NCBI RefSeq assembly: GCF_964019385.1
Contig: NC_088653.1
Coordinates: 10,334,806-10,398,805, forward strand
Direction of reading: 5' to 3'
DNA from: Sycon ciliatum
Taxonomy: Eukaryota; Porifera; Calcarea; Leucosolenida; Sycettidae
Length of the DNA stretch: 64,000 nt
In this document: one piece after another, positions 45,554 to 56,763 of the stretch
Layout of the letters: the number at the start of each line of letters is the position of its first letter
How positions within the stretch are numbered: position 1 is the stretch's first letter
Translations under genes and position numbers: made by a program
The notes under the pieces: model-generated
What the model was told of the DNA's origin: nothing
Databases searched by the model: none
What the model saw: the letters and a program-made list of their open reading frames with translations, nothing else

Positions 45554-46060
45554 CTAATCATAAGTTTGGTCACGAGTGTTCAAAATATTCAGCCTAGACG
45601 GGGGTTGGCGGCTTCGCTGACTGCGCCAGACTGGCGGGGCAGGCTGAGTGATGGGGGTAGCAGGCATCAGCTGTGCAGGTGCTACGGGCAAGACAACAGG
45701 ACGAAGAAAGCGACGGTTTCGCCTGTATATTCGGCCACTGGGAAGCTTGTCCATGTAGTCGCGGTGACTACCAATGGCGACAATGGTGCCGCGGGCGTTC
45801 CACAACTTGCTGCGGGGATCTTGTAGATCCACAGGGCAACCAAGGTGGAGGGCAGGCAGAGAACGGGCAGACTGGTTGTAGTGCTGAGTGGCTGCTTCAG
45901 ACTGGGTTTCTTGCCACGCTGGGGCAAAAGAGGCCCGATGGGCAAGCACGAATGGCGACAGGGGCGGCCAAACAGGGCCTGCGCTGGACTCTGACCGGAG
46001 CTACGGGGAGTGTTGCGCCATTCCAATAAGCCAACCACACTGGTTGATCAGACCCATAAA
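45554..46060 (-). pseudogene. pol: Gypsy pol: integrase C-terminal remnant after a deletion
   Basis: LLEWRNTPRSSGQSPAQALF near 46035 is the end of an integrase catalytic core. It is followed in another frame by MLAHRASFAPAWQ and DPRSKLWNARGTIVAIG with RIYRRNRRFLRP, the C-terminal region. RNase H and most of the integrase are missing; RT joins this piece at about 46040-46065. Confidence 0.7.
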
Positions 46061-47620
46061 CGATCGGAGACCATGTGCGGTTGCTGGGAGCTGGAAACTG
46101 GCTGATAGCTTTGACCTTGGCATCATCGACGGTCCAGCTGTCAGCACTGATGCCGTAACCACAGAACTCCACGGCTGGAATGACGAACACAAACTTCTTG
46201 GCGCTCAGAGTAATGCCGTTCTCCCGGGCGCAGAGCAGGACATCCCGGACGTGAGATCGGTGGGTGGGCAGGTCATTATCGTAGACGAGGCAGTCATCAA
46301 CGACCTTCTGGAACTGAGAGATATGAGCAAACGCGGCGTCTGTGCGGCGATTAAACTCATCTCCGGCGGGGCCAATCCTTGTGGGTTGCATATGTACCTG
46401 TACCGACCCCAATATGTCATGAACGTGGTCACCGGACGGGAGGCCTCGCTCAGAGTAACTTGCCAATAGCCGTGGCGGAGGTCTAGCTTGGTGAAATACC
46501 TTGCGTTGCCAATGCTGGATACAGCGTCACGAGGGCTTGGTGCGGGGTGAGCAGGGCGTTCGACTTGGTCGTTGAGCTTTTTGAAATCAACGGTGAGCCT
46601 CTTCTCGTTTGTCCCCTTCTTGTCCACGATGACAATTGGGTGACACCACGCACTGGGTTCGGTGACCTCATCGATGATAGCATCCCGGACCATGTCATCC
46701 AGCTGGGACTTCACTTGGTCATGGTACGCATGCGGGATCTGGCGGGCATGATATGCAGCGACAGGCTTAGCATCAGCTCGCACTCTAATTTCCATAGGTC
46801 CACCAAGCATCGGCTTCAACACAGAGTCATCAAAGACGTCAGCGAATTCAGCTAGGAGTTCGGCTCTCATCGTCTCTGCGTCGGTGGCTTTGGACACAAC
46901 CTTGTCCGCAGGTGCATCGGGAACGACCGGTGGGACTACCTGTTGGACTGCTGCGATTTGCTTCGGCCAGCCGGACGGCAAGTATCCCAGGGCGTGCAAG
47001 GATGAACGAGATAGGAAGGCATCAGTCAAACCATCATAGACATGAATGGTGGACGTGTGCTGGTTTGGTCCACAACTGAGAGTCGCCGAAATCTTGCCAA
47101 CAGGGGTGAGTCTGGCGCCATCTCCGGTACGAACATCGTCGATGTCGTCAAGCAGGTTCTCGACAAATCCGCCTAACTGGTCAAGGTGTTGAGTGCTGAT
47201 GGCATCAACGTCGCTACTAGTATCCGGGAGCCAACTAAGAGCAACGAGCTCTGACTCGGTCACAAGCTGGGTAGTAACGGAAACTGTTGCGTCGTCCAAC
47301 AGAGATGCTCGGTTGAGTCGCAAGTGTGCGATCTTGGACGACTTGTCCGGCTTCTTGGCAGGCCTGCGGCACATTGCCCGGAAGTGACTCATTCCATTAC
47401 AGTTGAGGCAGACTTTGTTGATCGCTGGACACGGCGATTTCGTGTGCGCTGTGCGTCCGCAGTTAAGGCACTTATCACGAGCAGAAGTGTGCTTCGCCTC
47501 AACTGGGGGCTGTGAAGCTGACTTCGCGCGCTGATAAGACGACGGCATTGACTTGGCCGGCGGTAGGGCTGTGGTGGCTGGTCTGGTCTGGTCTGTGTGG
47601 CTGCCTCTTCTGAACGACAC
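46060..47620 (-). pseudogene. pol: Gypsy zinc knuckles, protease and RT, frameshifted
   Basis: 471-codon frame from 47620. Two zinc knuckles (CLNCGRTAHTKSPC and CLNCNGMSHFRAMC), a protease-like region without a clear D-S/T-G, then RT (RLTVDFKKLN, FTKLDLRHGYWQV). The frame shifts near 46380-46390. RT continues in the next frame (VVDDCLVYDN in the YxDD position; ENGITLSAKKFVF) to about 46070, where it shifts again (QLPATAHGLRSFMGLINQ). Confidence 0.8.
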
Positions 47621-48362
47621 ACCTTGACTGTCGCCTGCAATGTCAGGTCGGAGGTGGACAACAGTTTGTAACGGGTGGCATCGTCCAGGATACCGATGAC
47701 AATGCGGTCTCGCATCATGTCTGCGTGGACCCGGGCGAGATTAGTCTTGCACGTAGAACAGGCAAGTGCCGACCAGGCAGAACAGAGCTCGTGTTCCACA
47801 AAATCACACGTGTTAAACAACTCCTTCAGGGAAGTGTGGAACCCGTCAAACAATTCCCCTTTTCTGTTGTGTGCGTTTATAAAATTCAATACGGTCAAGT
47901 ATTGGGTTTCTTTGTCGGCGGTGGGAAACTGCTTGAGCGCCTCCAAGACGTCACACCCGCCTCCAAGACGTCACACGCATCAGGATTGGTCGCGATGACA
48001 ATGGTGCCCTCCCTGATAAAACGTCTGAGGTCTTCATCAAGGCACTGACGGATGGCAGATACCCTGGTTTCCTTTGACTGTGCTGTCAGGTGCTGGCACC
48101 GAGAAAAGTCTTCCCACAGTTCCTGCCAGGCAGCAAACTCTGACAGGGACGCGGAGGACAGCAGCATGGGTTGCTCCGCCGCAACAGGCTTTGGAGCTGG
48201 CGGTGCTGGCGACGAGCGGGGCTGAGTCTGTAGAGTAAGACCAGTGATAATTGCATGGAGACGCTTCTCTCGTTCATTGGCTGCCTCCATCTGCTTTCTG
48301 AAGAGATCGGCAAGAGCAGCAATATCTGCGCTCGGCACACTTGGTGCAGCTGCATCTGACAT
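47389..48362 (-). pseudogene. gag: Gypsy gag, frameshifted by a 20-bp duplication
   Basis: Starts MSDAAAPSVPSADIAALADL at 48362; gag-type helices follow (FAAWQELWEDFSRCQ). At about 47941-47980 the 20-bp unit CTCCAAGACGTCACACCCGC is tandemly duplicated, shifting the frame. Gag then continues in the other frame (FHTSLKELFNTCDFVEHELC, RDRIVIGILDDATRYKLL). The duplication is a simple visible cause of inactivation. Confidence 0.75.
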
Positions 48363-48489
48363 TTCGGAAGACGGTCATGAATAGATAAATAAATAAAATT
48401 TAATTGGACCTGCAGGCCTCGTGCGAACACAACCAGGATGCAACACGGGCAAGAAAAACACAGGCACGAGACTTCACTGCACCATGTTA

Positions 48490-48751
48490 TGTTCTCATGC
48501 ACACCACTACTACTAGACAACAGGAACTAGTTTGGTGACAAGATAATAGAAACTAATTATTTACATTCTCAAGTGAGGAAGAAGAGCATGGAGAAGAACA
48601 CATGAATCCAGAATATGGATGCGTGCATGCGTCCAATAGAGACATGACGTAATCACGTGAAGCAAGGCGTATAACGTAACAATACGCGTTATACGGGTGA
48701 TAACAACTTGATGTACATGCGCAATACATGAGTAGCTAGCATGATACATCA
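48490..48751 (-). repeat. 5' LTR of the second gypsy element
   Basis: Matches 45119-45380 with a few substitutions. Confidence 0.88.
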
Positions 48752-48919
48752 TGGGCAGTAGGAAGGCTGAAAGCAGAGGTGGCCTGTCCACGGGTCACCA
48801 CAACTGTGTGGGTAGCGTGCGTACAAAGCTGACATAGTTGCTGCAGAAGTGGACTAGCCTGGCTGTGGACACAGAGATAAGTACATAGAAGGAGTTTAAG
48901 ATCAATATGCTATTTTAAA

Positions 48920-49510
48920 CTACACAGGTTGGACACATGCGAAGCATGGCGGTTGCTGTAGTGCACGACAAGCAGAATATAATATTTTTTTGGCAGCAAT
49001 ACCAGTCTGCAAAAGTTTCTGGTAATTTCTTTCACTTAAATCATTGACATACACAAAACTGGAATACTCTAAGCTGAATAGTATGATGGCTAAATAGAAC
49101 ATGCAACGGGCAGCATGAGTAAGGTCATGCTTGTGCAGCATTGCGTAATGCACCTAACTTCTTATGAACAGTGTTGCAGGCATTATTCACGTGCCGCTCA
49201 AAAGTCAGGTACTCATCTATTTTGGCACCAAAATATTTTGCATTGGTGGAGAGTGGTATATGAACGCCTGCACAAGTCAGCTTTAGGTGGCCGGGAATCA
49301 ACTTAACAAGCTGGCTAAACATGACAAATTTGGTCTTCTGGGGGTTGAAAATCAGGCCCTCGTCCGTTAATGCTTGGTGCAGGCGGGTGAGGTCTTCGTG
49401 TAGCCTATCTGTTACAGCGCTTTAATTGTTGCCTGCGATGTAGAATGCTTTGTCATCGGAATATATTTGGCTGAGGGAATGGCGAAGGAAAGACGAGATA
49501 TCACGGACAA
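48920..49510 (-). pseudogene. LINE RT fragment with YSDD, minus strand
   Basis: From 49510 downward: FLRHSLSQIYSDDKAFYIAG (motif C), a stop, then LHQALTDEGLIFNPQKTKFV, KYFGAKIDEYLTFERHVNNA, and after a frameshift near 49150 LAIILFSLEYSSFVYV. A short internal piece of a CR1/Jockey-type ORF2, broken. Confidence 0.7.
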
Positions 49511-49699
49511 TCGTGGATACGGCGTCTAATTTGGAGACGTGTTTTGCTGAGTATTCTTTGCAGTTGCAGTTTGGGTGTCAAGTCGTAGCTTTTCCCTCCC
49601 TCTCACCCCTTTCAAGGTGGCATATTGTTTATCCGGTTGGGAAGGGAGGGGCAAACTGGCCACATATTTTGTCTGTATGTTGTGACGCCCGATTCCAGG

Positions 49700-50340
49700 C
49701 AGTCGTTTGAACCCTCAGTGGGCGATTTGCTGGCCACGGTGGCCGTTTGTGCGCAATCGGCGGGCAAGGTGATATCGGCCGACGGTGGGCAGTTTGCAGG
49801 CCTCAGGCGGCAATTTGCGCGCCCTCGATGGGCTGTCTGCTGGTTTAGCCCTCGACGGGCAGTTTGCTGGCCGTGGCGGCCATTTGGACGCCCTCGGTAG
49901 GCAGTATACTAGTTTATCACTCAACAAGCGATTTACTGGCCTCGGCGGCCATTTGGACGCCCTCGGCAGGTAGTATACTAGTTTAGTCCTCGGTCGGCAG
50001 TTTGCTGGCCTCGGCGGCCATTTGGACGCCCTCAGTGAGCAGTTTACTAGTTTAGTCCTTGGTGGGCAGTTTGCTGGCCTAGGCGGCCATTTGCGCGCCC
50101 TCGGTGAGCAGTATGCTAGCTTAGCCATTCGTTGGCCCTCGGCGGGCAGTATGATAATTCAGCCCTCGGTGGGCGGTTTGCTGCCCTCGATGGCCATTCA
50201 CACAACCTCAGCGGGCAGATGCCAGTTTATCCCGTGGCGGGCGAGTTGGCTGGCCCCGGAGGCCATTTGAGCACTCTCGGTGGACAGTATGTGGTTGGCC
50301 CATAGCTGGCTGAAAGATATAGCCCCTGACGGGCTGTGTG
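49700..50340 (+). repeat. 69-bp degenerate minisatellite, about nine copies
   Basis: Units built of GGCAGTTTGCTGGCCTCGGC, GGCCATTTGGACGCCCTCGG and GTATACTAGTTTAG blocks. Neighbouring copies are about 75-85% alike. Both strands are open over long runs because 69 is a multiple of 3; those ORFs are not called as genes. Confidence 0.85.
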
Positions 50341-50415
50341 GCATAGACCCGGTCCTTACGCGGGTCTTTTCTTCATCACCGTCATGCATCTTTACTCAAA
50401 CATGTATGTATGCAT

Positions 50416-50419
50416 GTAT

Positions 50420-50480
<61 letters not shown>
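50416..50480 (+). repeat. (TG)n microsatellite
   Basis: About 30 TG units leading into a truncated SINE. Confidence 0.95.
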
Positions 50481-50568
50481 GAATGGTGTAATCCCAGCAC
50501 ACGTTGATATGTCGAACGTAGGTGTTCGCTATCATCGCTTCCGCGATGGGCATGTCTGAGGTCTGAGG
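50479..50568 (+). mobile_element. 5'-truncated SINE copy
   Basis: GTTGAATGGTGTAATCCCAG ... CGCTATCATCGC...GCGATGGGC, then a GTCTGAG-type duplicated tail; corresponds to the 3' third of the SINE at 19820. Confidence 0.65.
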
Positions 50569-50583
50569 TGTGTATGGGGGGGG

Positions 50584-50945
50584 GGGGGTGCTCTCATATG
50601 CCAAAGTGTATTCTCTTCGGTGAACTGGACAAGACCCGGCCACGTCATGGGCCCCGGAAGCGGTGGCGGGACAATGTTGTGTCCGACATGAAGGACCGCC
50701 AGATAGTGGACTAGTACGACCTCGCCCAGGATCACAGAGAGTGGAGATCAGCATGTAGCACCATTCCTCCGACCGAGCCCGTCACCTTAGACTTCGTTTG
50801 CACTTGCGGAAAGCACTATCGCCGTCTCCATGACTTGACTCGCCACGCCCGATTCTGCTTGTGACTTGAACACTGTTGGTCCCTTTGGGACCTGCTATCA
50901 TCTCCCGATGGGCATATTGTATTGTATTGTATTGTGTGGGTGGGT
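50584..50945 (+). pseudogene. LINE 3' end with C-terminal zinc finger
   Basis: Reads HMPKCILFGELDKTRPRHGP, then a TAG at about 50713, AQDHREWRSA and the finger FVCTCGKHYRRLHDLTRHAR ending FC. The 3' end is CTATCATCTCCCGATGGGC followed by a (TATTG)n tail. Same LINE group as 20226-21015. Confidence 0.75.
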
Positions 50946-51007
50946 GAGTGAGTGTCTGTGTGCTTGTTTGTGTGTGTGGTTGCTTGTAGTGTGTGCGTGT
51001 ATGTGTG

Positions 51008-51085
<78 letters not shown>
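51008..51085 (+). repeat. (TG)n microsatellite
   Basis: About 36 TG units between a LINE tail and a truncated SINE. Confidence 0.95.
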
Positions 51086-51087
51086 GT

Positions 51088-51272
51088 GTAGGGATTCACT
51101 GGCCAGAAAAAGCCACTTCATAGCTGTGTGGTGTAGACCAGGCTGAATAGTGGTGGTCAATTCTTCAGCCTTGCAAGCTGTTGAATGGTGCAATCCCAGC
51201 ACAAGCTGCTATGGCTTCTGCTGTAGCATCGCTATCATCGCCTCCGGCGATGGGCGTCCAATGGTCCAATGG
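51088..51272 (+). mobile_element. 5'-truncated SINE copy
   Basis: Nearly identical to 20031-20217 (TAGGGATTCACTGGCCAGAA to the TCCAATGG tail); lacks the tRNA-like head. Confidence 0.75.
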
Positions 51273-51279
51273 TGTGTGT

Positions 51280-52140
51280 ATGTGTGGAGGATACATGTTC
51301 AACTCATGGCCTCCTTCGTATATCTTGGCAGCCTCGTTGACCCTGACTCTCGTGTTGGCCTTGAGGTTGATCGTCGTCTTGCCAGTGCAACTCGTGCATT
51401 TGGAGCACTCCGCTGTCTGTTTAACACTCCCGGCCTGTCCATCCGCACAAAGAAAATGCTGTACGAAACTTGCGTTTTGACTGTTTTGCTGTATGGTGCT
51501 GAGTGTTGGCCGGTTCTTCGTCGTGATGAGATCCGTATTGACAACTTTCATCATCAATGTCTACGGTGTATCCTGGGAGTCTCGCGCTGAGATCAGAAGT
51601 TGAATCATGTCCGGAATTGTGACCTCCGTAAGCGTTGGAGGGACGAGGATCTGGTGTCGTACACTATGCGTCGTCGCCGCCTCCAGTGGTTGGGCCATGT
51701 AGCTCGGATGCCTGACAACCGTCTCCCTAAGCAGTTGCTGTTTGGATGGCTTGACGCTCCCCGACCAGCTCAGGGACCTCGTCTTCGGTGGAAGGACAGA
51801 ATACAGTCAGACATGAAACTGTGCCAAATTGATGAATGGTTTACTCTGGCCCAGGATCGTCAGCAATGGAGAGATGCGTACCCCACTCGTGTGCAGGGTC
51901 CTGCCCCGGTACCGCTCTCTTGCCTGGTATGTAAACGGACATTCAAGAGTAAATCTGGACTTGGACGACACAAATGTTCTGCTGATCGCCAGCTGCCTCT
52001 AGCGGAACAGCCGGACCCACGTCAATGCCATGCCTGCCTTCGGTGGTTCCGAAGTGCCGGTGGACTTGCTGTGCACAAGTGCACAACACCGCCCACACCC
52101 CAGCGCATACCAATCACCAGCCATCCGTGTTGCAACTAGC
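51280..52140 (+). pseudogene. LINE 3' end with two C-terminal zinc fingers, one stop
   Basis: FVYLGSLVDPDSRVGLEVDR, MLYETCVLTVLLYGAECWPV, a TGA at about 51588, then RRRRLQWLGHVARMPDNRLP, RWKDRIQSDM and AQDRQQWRDA. Two fingers follow: CLVCKRTFKSKSGLGRHKC and CHACLRWFRSAGGLAVHKC. The C-terminal fingers probably help bind RNA or DNA during target-primed reverse transcription. RT catalytic blocks are missing. Confidence 0.8.
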
Positions 52141-53905
52141 ACTGCGCTACCTGTGATCGCTGTTCTAAATCTGCTCGTGGCTTTCGGCGACACAATTGCA
52201 ATCGTGGACGGCGTTGTGGCGGAGCGGCTTCCTAGTGGCAGTGCTGACTTCTCTCGAACTCTCTCTTCTACTCTCCCCTGTCTCGGGGGCGGCGTGGCGA
52301 AGCATTTGGCAGCTGTACACCAGGCCAGGCCAGGTGTATGTGTGTGTTGCATGTGTGTCTGTCAGCATAGGCGCACGAGTGCCCGAGGTTGGCATGCGGG
52401 AGCACTTGGAGGTGCTTACATGTTTGCGGGTGCTGAGGCTAACACTGTTAAATTGTCTCTATAAGAGTGGCTGCTGTGCTCCTCTTGCCCTATTCATATC
52501 TTTATTGCGTTGCCTTGACGAGGCTCTGTGCTGTCCCTGCGGGAATTTGCGGAAAAAACTCTCGAAACCTTGCGTAAGAAATTGCGGCAGAAAGTAACAA
52601 AAAATGCGACGAAAAGTGCGGAATGATGCAGAACTTGCCAGGAATTCGCGGAATTATTTGCAGAAAATTGCGGATTTGGGCCAAATCACGAAATTTGTTG
52701 CATAGTATATCTACTATATTGATGACGGGTGACCTTTGTTACTAGTATATGGCCTGCAAAGCACTCCGTAAGCCTTTGAGCTGGTCACCTGACTCTAGGT
52801 TACAAGCTCCACCGCAATGTTCCTACACGCGACTGTCTGGGTGTAATTGTAACCGCACTAGCAGCCTATTTGCAGATGTGTCTTACCATATACAAGTATG
52901 GTGCCTGCATCACCTCTTCAGTAGCCCCTGCTACATATGTCCTACTATGTGGTAGTCTGCGAGTAATCAATTTACCCACAGGGAGTCTCAATCTATCCCA
53001 AAACTTGTCTTGGATGACTGTGTTTGCAGTTTTCTCACAATCGAACTATGTAGGCTGAAGACACTGCTCTCAACTTGCGATTGCAATAATCGCTGAAGGA
53101 ATGGGACCTATATTCGTTGAGTTATAGCGCTCAACGAACGCGCATATCGCCATACGCTCAAAGACTTTTCCGCAGTGCGTTGGCATTTGATTTTATGTAT
53201 GACGACTGGCGCTCTAGTTTATTGATTGCCTTGTAGCAGTAGCTTTCCCGGAGGCTATATACCGTGGAATATTTATAGAGATTGGTTGCCTGATTCACGG
53301 GCCTTTCTGGGTGGCGTGTTTTTTTTATTGAAATTTGACCGTTTTCCCTTGTTGCTAGAACCCTCGCAGCAATACCATGCCAAAGAGATAAACAAGACGC
53401 CTGGCAAAACGACTCCTGACTACAAAATCATACATCCACATGCACACTTGCCTAGACAGTTTGGGGAATGTCATTACAACTAACATCACTAGGTAGTTCT
53501 AGAACAGCCTGCGTGTCTGCAAGTGCCAAGGTGTGTGGGTATGTGTGATGTACTAAGAATGCATGTGCATCACAACACAATGCTTGCAATCCACTTCTCG
53601 CTCATTTCCTTCATACAGTGGTACTATGTTGTGCAGTGCACATAACAGACTTACTGAAACCTATCCCCAGTCAAGTTCGTGTACCAAAAAGTAGTTATCC
53701 AGGTTTGCCAGTGCTGACCACACTTTACAGTTCTATATCATCACTGCTATATCACTATTAGAGGCTCGCTGGCTTTGATGTAGATCAGTCCAACCTTTCG
53801 ACCTAGGTCCAACAGATGGTGACTTTGCCAAAAAGTGATTCACTAGTTTTCAAAGATGCCATGTTGACAAATACATGTTTAACAAAAGAAGATGATGCGT
53901 TCCCT
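52141..53905. other. No recognised gene; GCGGAA-rich patch at 52540-52680
   Basis: 52540-52680 repeats GCGGAAAA/TTGCGG motifs imperfectly. Otherwise unique sequence with short ORFs only. Confidence 0.4.
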
Positions 53906-53911
53906 GTCCCA

Positions 53912-54243
53912 GTATTTACCTATACACCATGCAATCCCAGTATTTACCTATACACCATGTAATCCTAGTATTTACCTATACACCATGCAATTCCAGTATT
54001 TACCTATACACCATGCAATCCCAGTATTTACGTACACACCATGCAATCCCAGTATTTACCTATACACCATGCAATCACAGTATTTACCTACGAACCATGC
54101 AATCACAGTATTTACCTATACACCATGCAATCCCAGTATTTACCTACACACCATGCAATCCCAGTATTTACCTATACACCATGCAATCCCAGTTTTTATC
54201 TACACACCACGCAATCCCAGTATTTACCTACACACCATGCAAT
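53912..54243 (+). repeat. 28-bp minisatellite, first block (about 12 copies)
   Basis: Unit CCCAGTATTTACCTAYACAC followed by CATGCAAT. Period 28 shifts the frame every unit, so all plus frames show the same cycling peptide; not coding. Confidence 0.95.
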
Positions 54244-54265
54244 AACCGACGAGGAGACAACAGTC

Positions 54266-55044
54266 GTAAAATAGCAATGAAAAATATCAATTGTGCACTC
54301 ATAACCATGTATAAACAATTAAAATGAAACAATTCCAGAACGTTTTCGTGTGACCATCATCAGTGGAACATCGTCACATAGTAAGAATCACTAAAACAAC
54401 CAGTTATATAGCTAGAGTAATATGAAAAGAAGCGTGAGAATGCAGCACAACTAGCGGTTATGCATAACGCGTGTAGTGTGAACCTTTGCAGTGTATCTGA
54501 GAATGGTAGCAGTAGATGAATGTGGCAGCTGTGAGTGCGTGTGAACAAAAACTGGTGAGTGCGTATTATTTTGGTGTCCAGTCCGGATTGTCGTAAGTTG
54601 TTTGACGATTCCTGGTTTAGTGTTATTTGTCGCGCGCGTTTCTTTAAGCAGTTGCAGGTGTTGGAAGCTGTATATATTCGCACACGTGACCCTGTTCTAT
54701 GCAAGCAAAAAGAAAATGTTGTAGCACTCACACTTTTTAAATAATACGCACTCACCAGTTTTTGTTCACACGCACTCACAGCTGCCACATTCATCTACTG
54801 CTACCATTCTCAGATACACTGCAAAGGTTCACACTACACGCGTTATGCATAACCGCTAGCTGTGCTGCATTCTCACGCTTCTTTTCATATTACTCTAGCT
54901 ATATAACTGGTTGTTTTAGTGATTCTTACTATGTGACGATGTTCCACTGATGATGGTCACACGAAAACGTTCTGGAATTGTTTCATTTTAATTGTTTATA
55001 CATGGTTATGAGTGCACAATTGATATTTTTCATTGCTATTTTAC
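54266..55044. mobile_element. Palindromic fold-back element: two 306-bp arms, 167-bp spacer
   Basis: Arms 54266-54571 and 54739-55044 are reverse complements with perhaps one mismatch seen (ACTAGC/GCTAGC). It lies in the 28-bp minisatellite, which resumes at once on the right; 22 unmatched bases precede it on the left. Each arm carries CACTGATGATGGTCACACGA then AAACG (reversed in the left arm), like sequence following Penelope-type elements. No ORF of note. Confidence 0.9.
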
Positions 55045-55166
55045 ACCATGCAATCCCAGTATTTACCTACACACCATGCAATCCCAGTATTTACCTACAC
55101 ACCATGCAATCCCAGTATTTACCTACACACCATGCAATCACAGTATTTACCTACACACCATGCAAT
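55045..55166 (+). repeat. 28-bp minisatellite, second block (about 4 copies)
   Basis: ACCATGCAATCCCAGTATTT units as in the first block. Confidence 0.95.
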
Positions 55167-55914
55167 CGGCTGGACTGGGTGCAGGAGCGAGCCATCAAGG
55201 CAATACATCCGCAATGTTGGCTTCCTAGCCTCATAATTTGCCGCACCATCGCTGCCCTCTGCCTCCTGTATAACGCCCTTTGCGATAATTCTCCCGCTCT
55301 TCTCTCGAAAATGGCTCCACCCCCGACACACCAACCCAGGACCACACGCCTCACCCGCCAGGCTGTACGACTGTCCACCGCGCATCCCCATCAGTTACAG
55401 AATGTTCTTCCTGCCAATTCCCGGAACAATGTGAGCCGAGCCTTTCCCCACTCCGTCATCCCAATTTGGAACCAGCTGCCTACCTCTATCATTCCCCACC
55501 CATTTCACCCAAAGAACATCCAAAAGTTCAAGACAGCAGCTTATCACCATCTCCTCAGAACGAACTGGCACTGGGCCACTCATAGCATACGCGAGTAAGA
55601 GGGTACAGTGTCCTACCCTGCTTGGACATACATGTAATCTCTCCTCACGGACAGTCTCCTCTTGAATTTAAAAGTCTAACAGCGTTCACATCAATATTCA
55701 ACTTATTCTTTTGCTCACTGAGCAATACAATCTTTCCATTTTCTTTCTTCTGTTTTCTTTTTCAATTTAATCCTCCCCACCCAATATCCCTTTGGTGCGT
55801 CCATGGAGCTATGAAGCCGAGACCTCTGGTCGGCGGAGCTTAATGGGCCCCACCATCACACTCCATCATTCACCCCAGTGTCTGGAGATATGTGGATTTT
55901 GTAGAAAAAAAAAA
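55167..55914 (+). pseudogene. LINE 3' end (CR1/L2-like) inserted in the minisatellite
   Basis: The frame to 55598 encodes RLDWVQERAIKAI, IAALCLLYNALCDNSP, NVSRAFPHSVIPIWNQLPTS and FKTAAYHHLLR, the usual C-terminal end of CR1/L2-type ORF2, then a stop. A 300-bp 3' UTR ends in a run of A at 55903-55913, directly followed by the minisatellite, as expected for a 5'-truncated insertion. Confidence 0.8.
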
Positions 55915-56375
55915 TCCCAGTATTTACCTACACACCATGCAATCCCAGTATTTACCTACACACCATGCAATCCCAGTATTTACCTACATACCATGCAATC
56001 CCAGTATTTACCTACACACCATGCAATCCCAGTATTTACCTACACACCATGCAATCACAGTATTTACCTACACACCATGCAATCCCAATATTTACCTACA
56101 CACCATGCAATCCCAGTATTTACCTACACAACATGCAATCCCAGTATTTACCTACACACCATGCAATCCCAGTATTTACCTACACACCATGCAATGCCAG
56201 TATTTACCTACACACCATGCAATCCCAGTATTTACCTACACAACATGCAATCCCAGTATTTACCTACACACCATGCAATCCCAGTATTTACCTACACACC
56301 ATGCAATCCCAGTATTTACCTACACACCATGCAATCCCAGTATTTACCTACACATCATGCAATCCCAGTATTTAC
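55915..56375 (+). repeat. 28-bp minisatellite, third block (about 16 copies)
   Basis: Most regular block; variants ACATACC, ACAACAT and ACATCAT occur singly. Confidence 0.95.
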
Positions 56376-56763
56376 TAGGGGTGAAACGGTTCGGGTAAGG
56401 AACCTGTTTTGGAACCGCCAGCTGAAAAGAATCGGGTACCCGTTCCGTCAAATTTCGAACCGAAACTCGAAAAATCTCGTTCTTGTACAAATACATGTAC
56501 ACGTCAAGTCTACTCAAGATTTTAATGTCTTACCTTACGATCCCCACTCTTCCAAAGAGTTCTCTGGTCATTATCTTCTTCGCACTTGGACTCTCCGATG
56601 TCTCATTCTTGCTCGTAAAACTGTTTTTTCTAAAAAATAATTGTCGCGAACGCATTTTGTCGGTCTGGACAAAAGAGTCCATGGAACCGATACCCGAACC
56701 GTGGGAAACAATGCTGGCATTCGGGTACCCGAACATGAAAAACATGGAACCGTTTCACCCCTA
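56376..56763. mobile_element. hAT MITE (388 bp) inserted in a minisatellite unit
   Basis: TIRs TAGGGGTGAAACGGTTC at each end; the flanking minisatellite bases GTATTTAC and GTATTTTC form an 8-bp duplication with one mismatch. The interior has several further GGTTCGGGTA-type subrepeats in both directions. No ORF. Confidence 0.85.

Larger units (their letters stand above)
45119..48751 (-). mobile_element. Second Ty3/gypsy element, internally deleted, 262-bp LTRs
   Basis: LTRs 45119-45380 and 48490-48751 (TGTTCT...ACATCA) differ at only a few positions. Between them, on the minus strand, lie gag with a frameshift, protease/RT with frameshifts, then a jump to the integrase C-terminus. A possible primer site TGGTGCAGTGAAG lies 5 bp inside the right LTR. 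No clear TSD. Non-autonomous. Confidence 0.88.

Noticed and set aside
53892-56398. Cycling Tyr/His/Thr-rich ORFs over the 28-bp array
   Set aside because: The same peptide appears in all three plus frames because 28 is not a multiple of 3; pure repeat effect.
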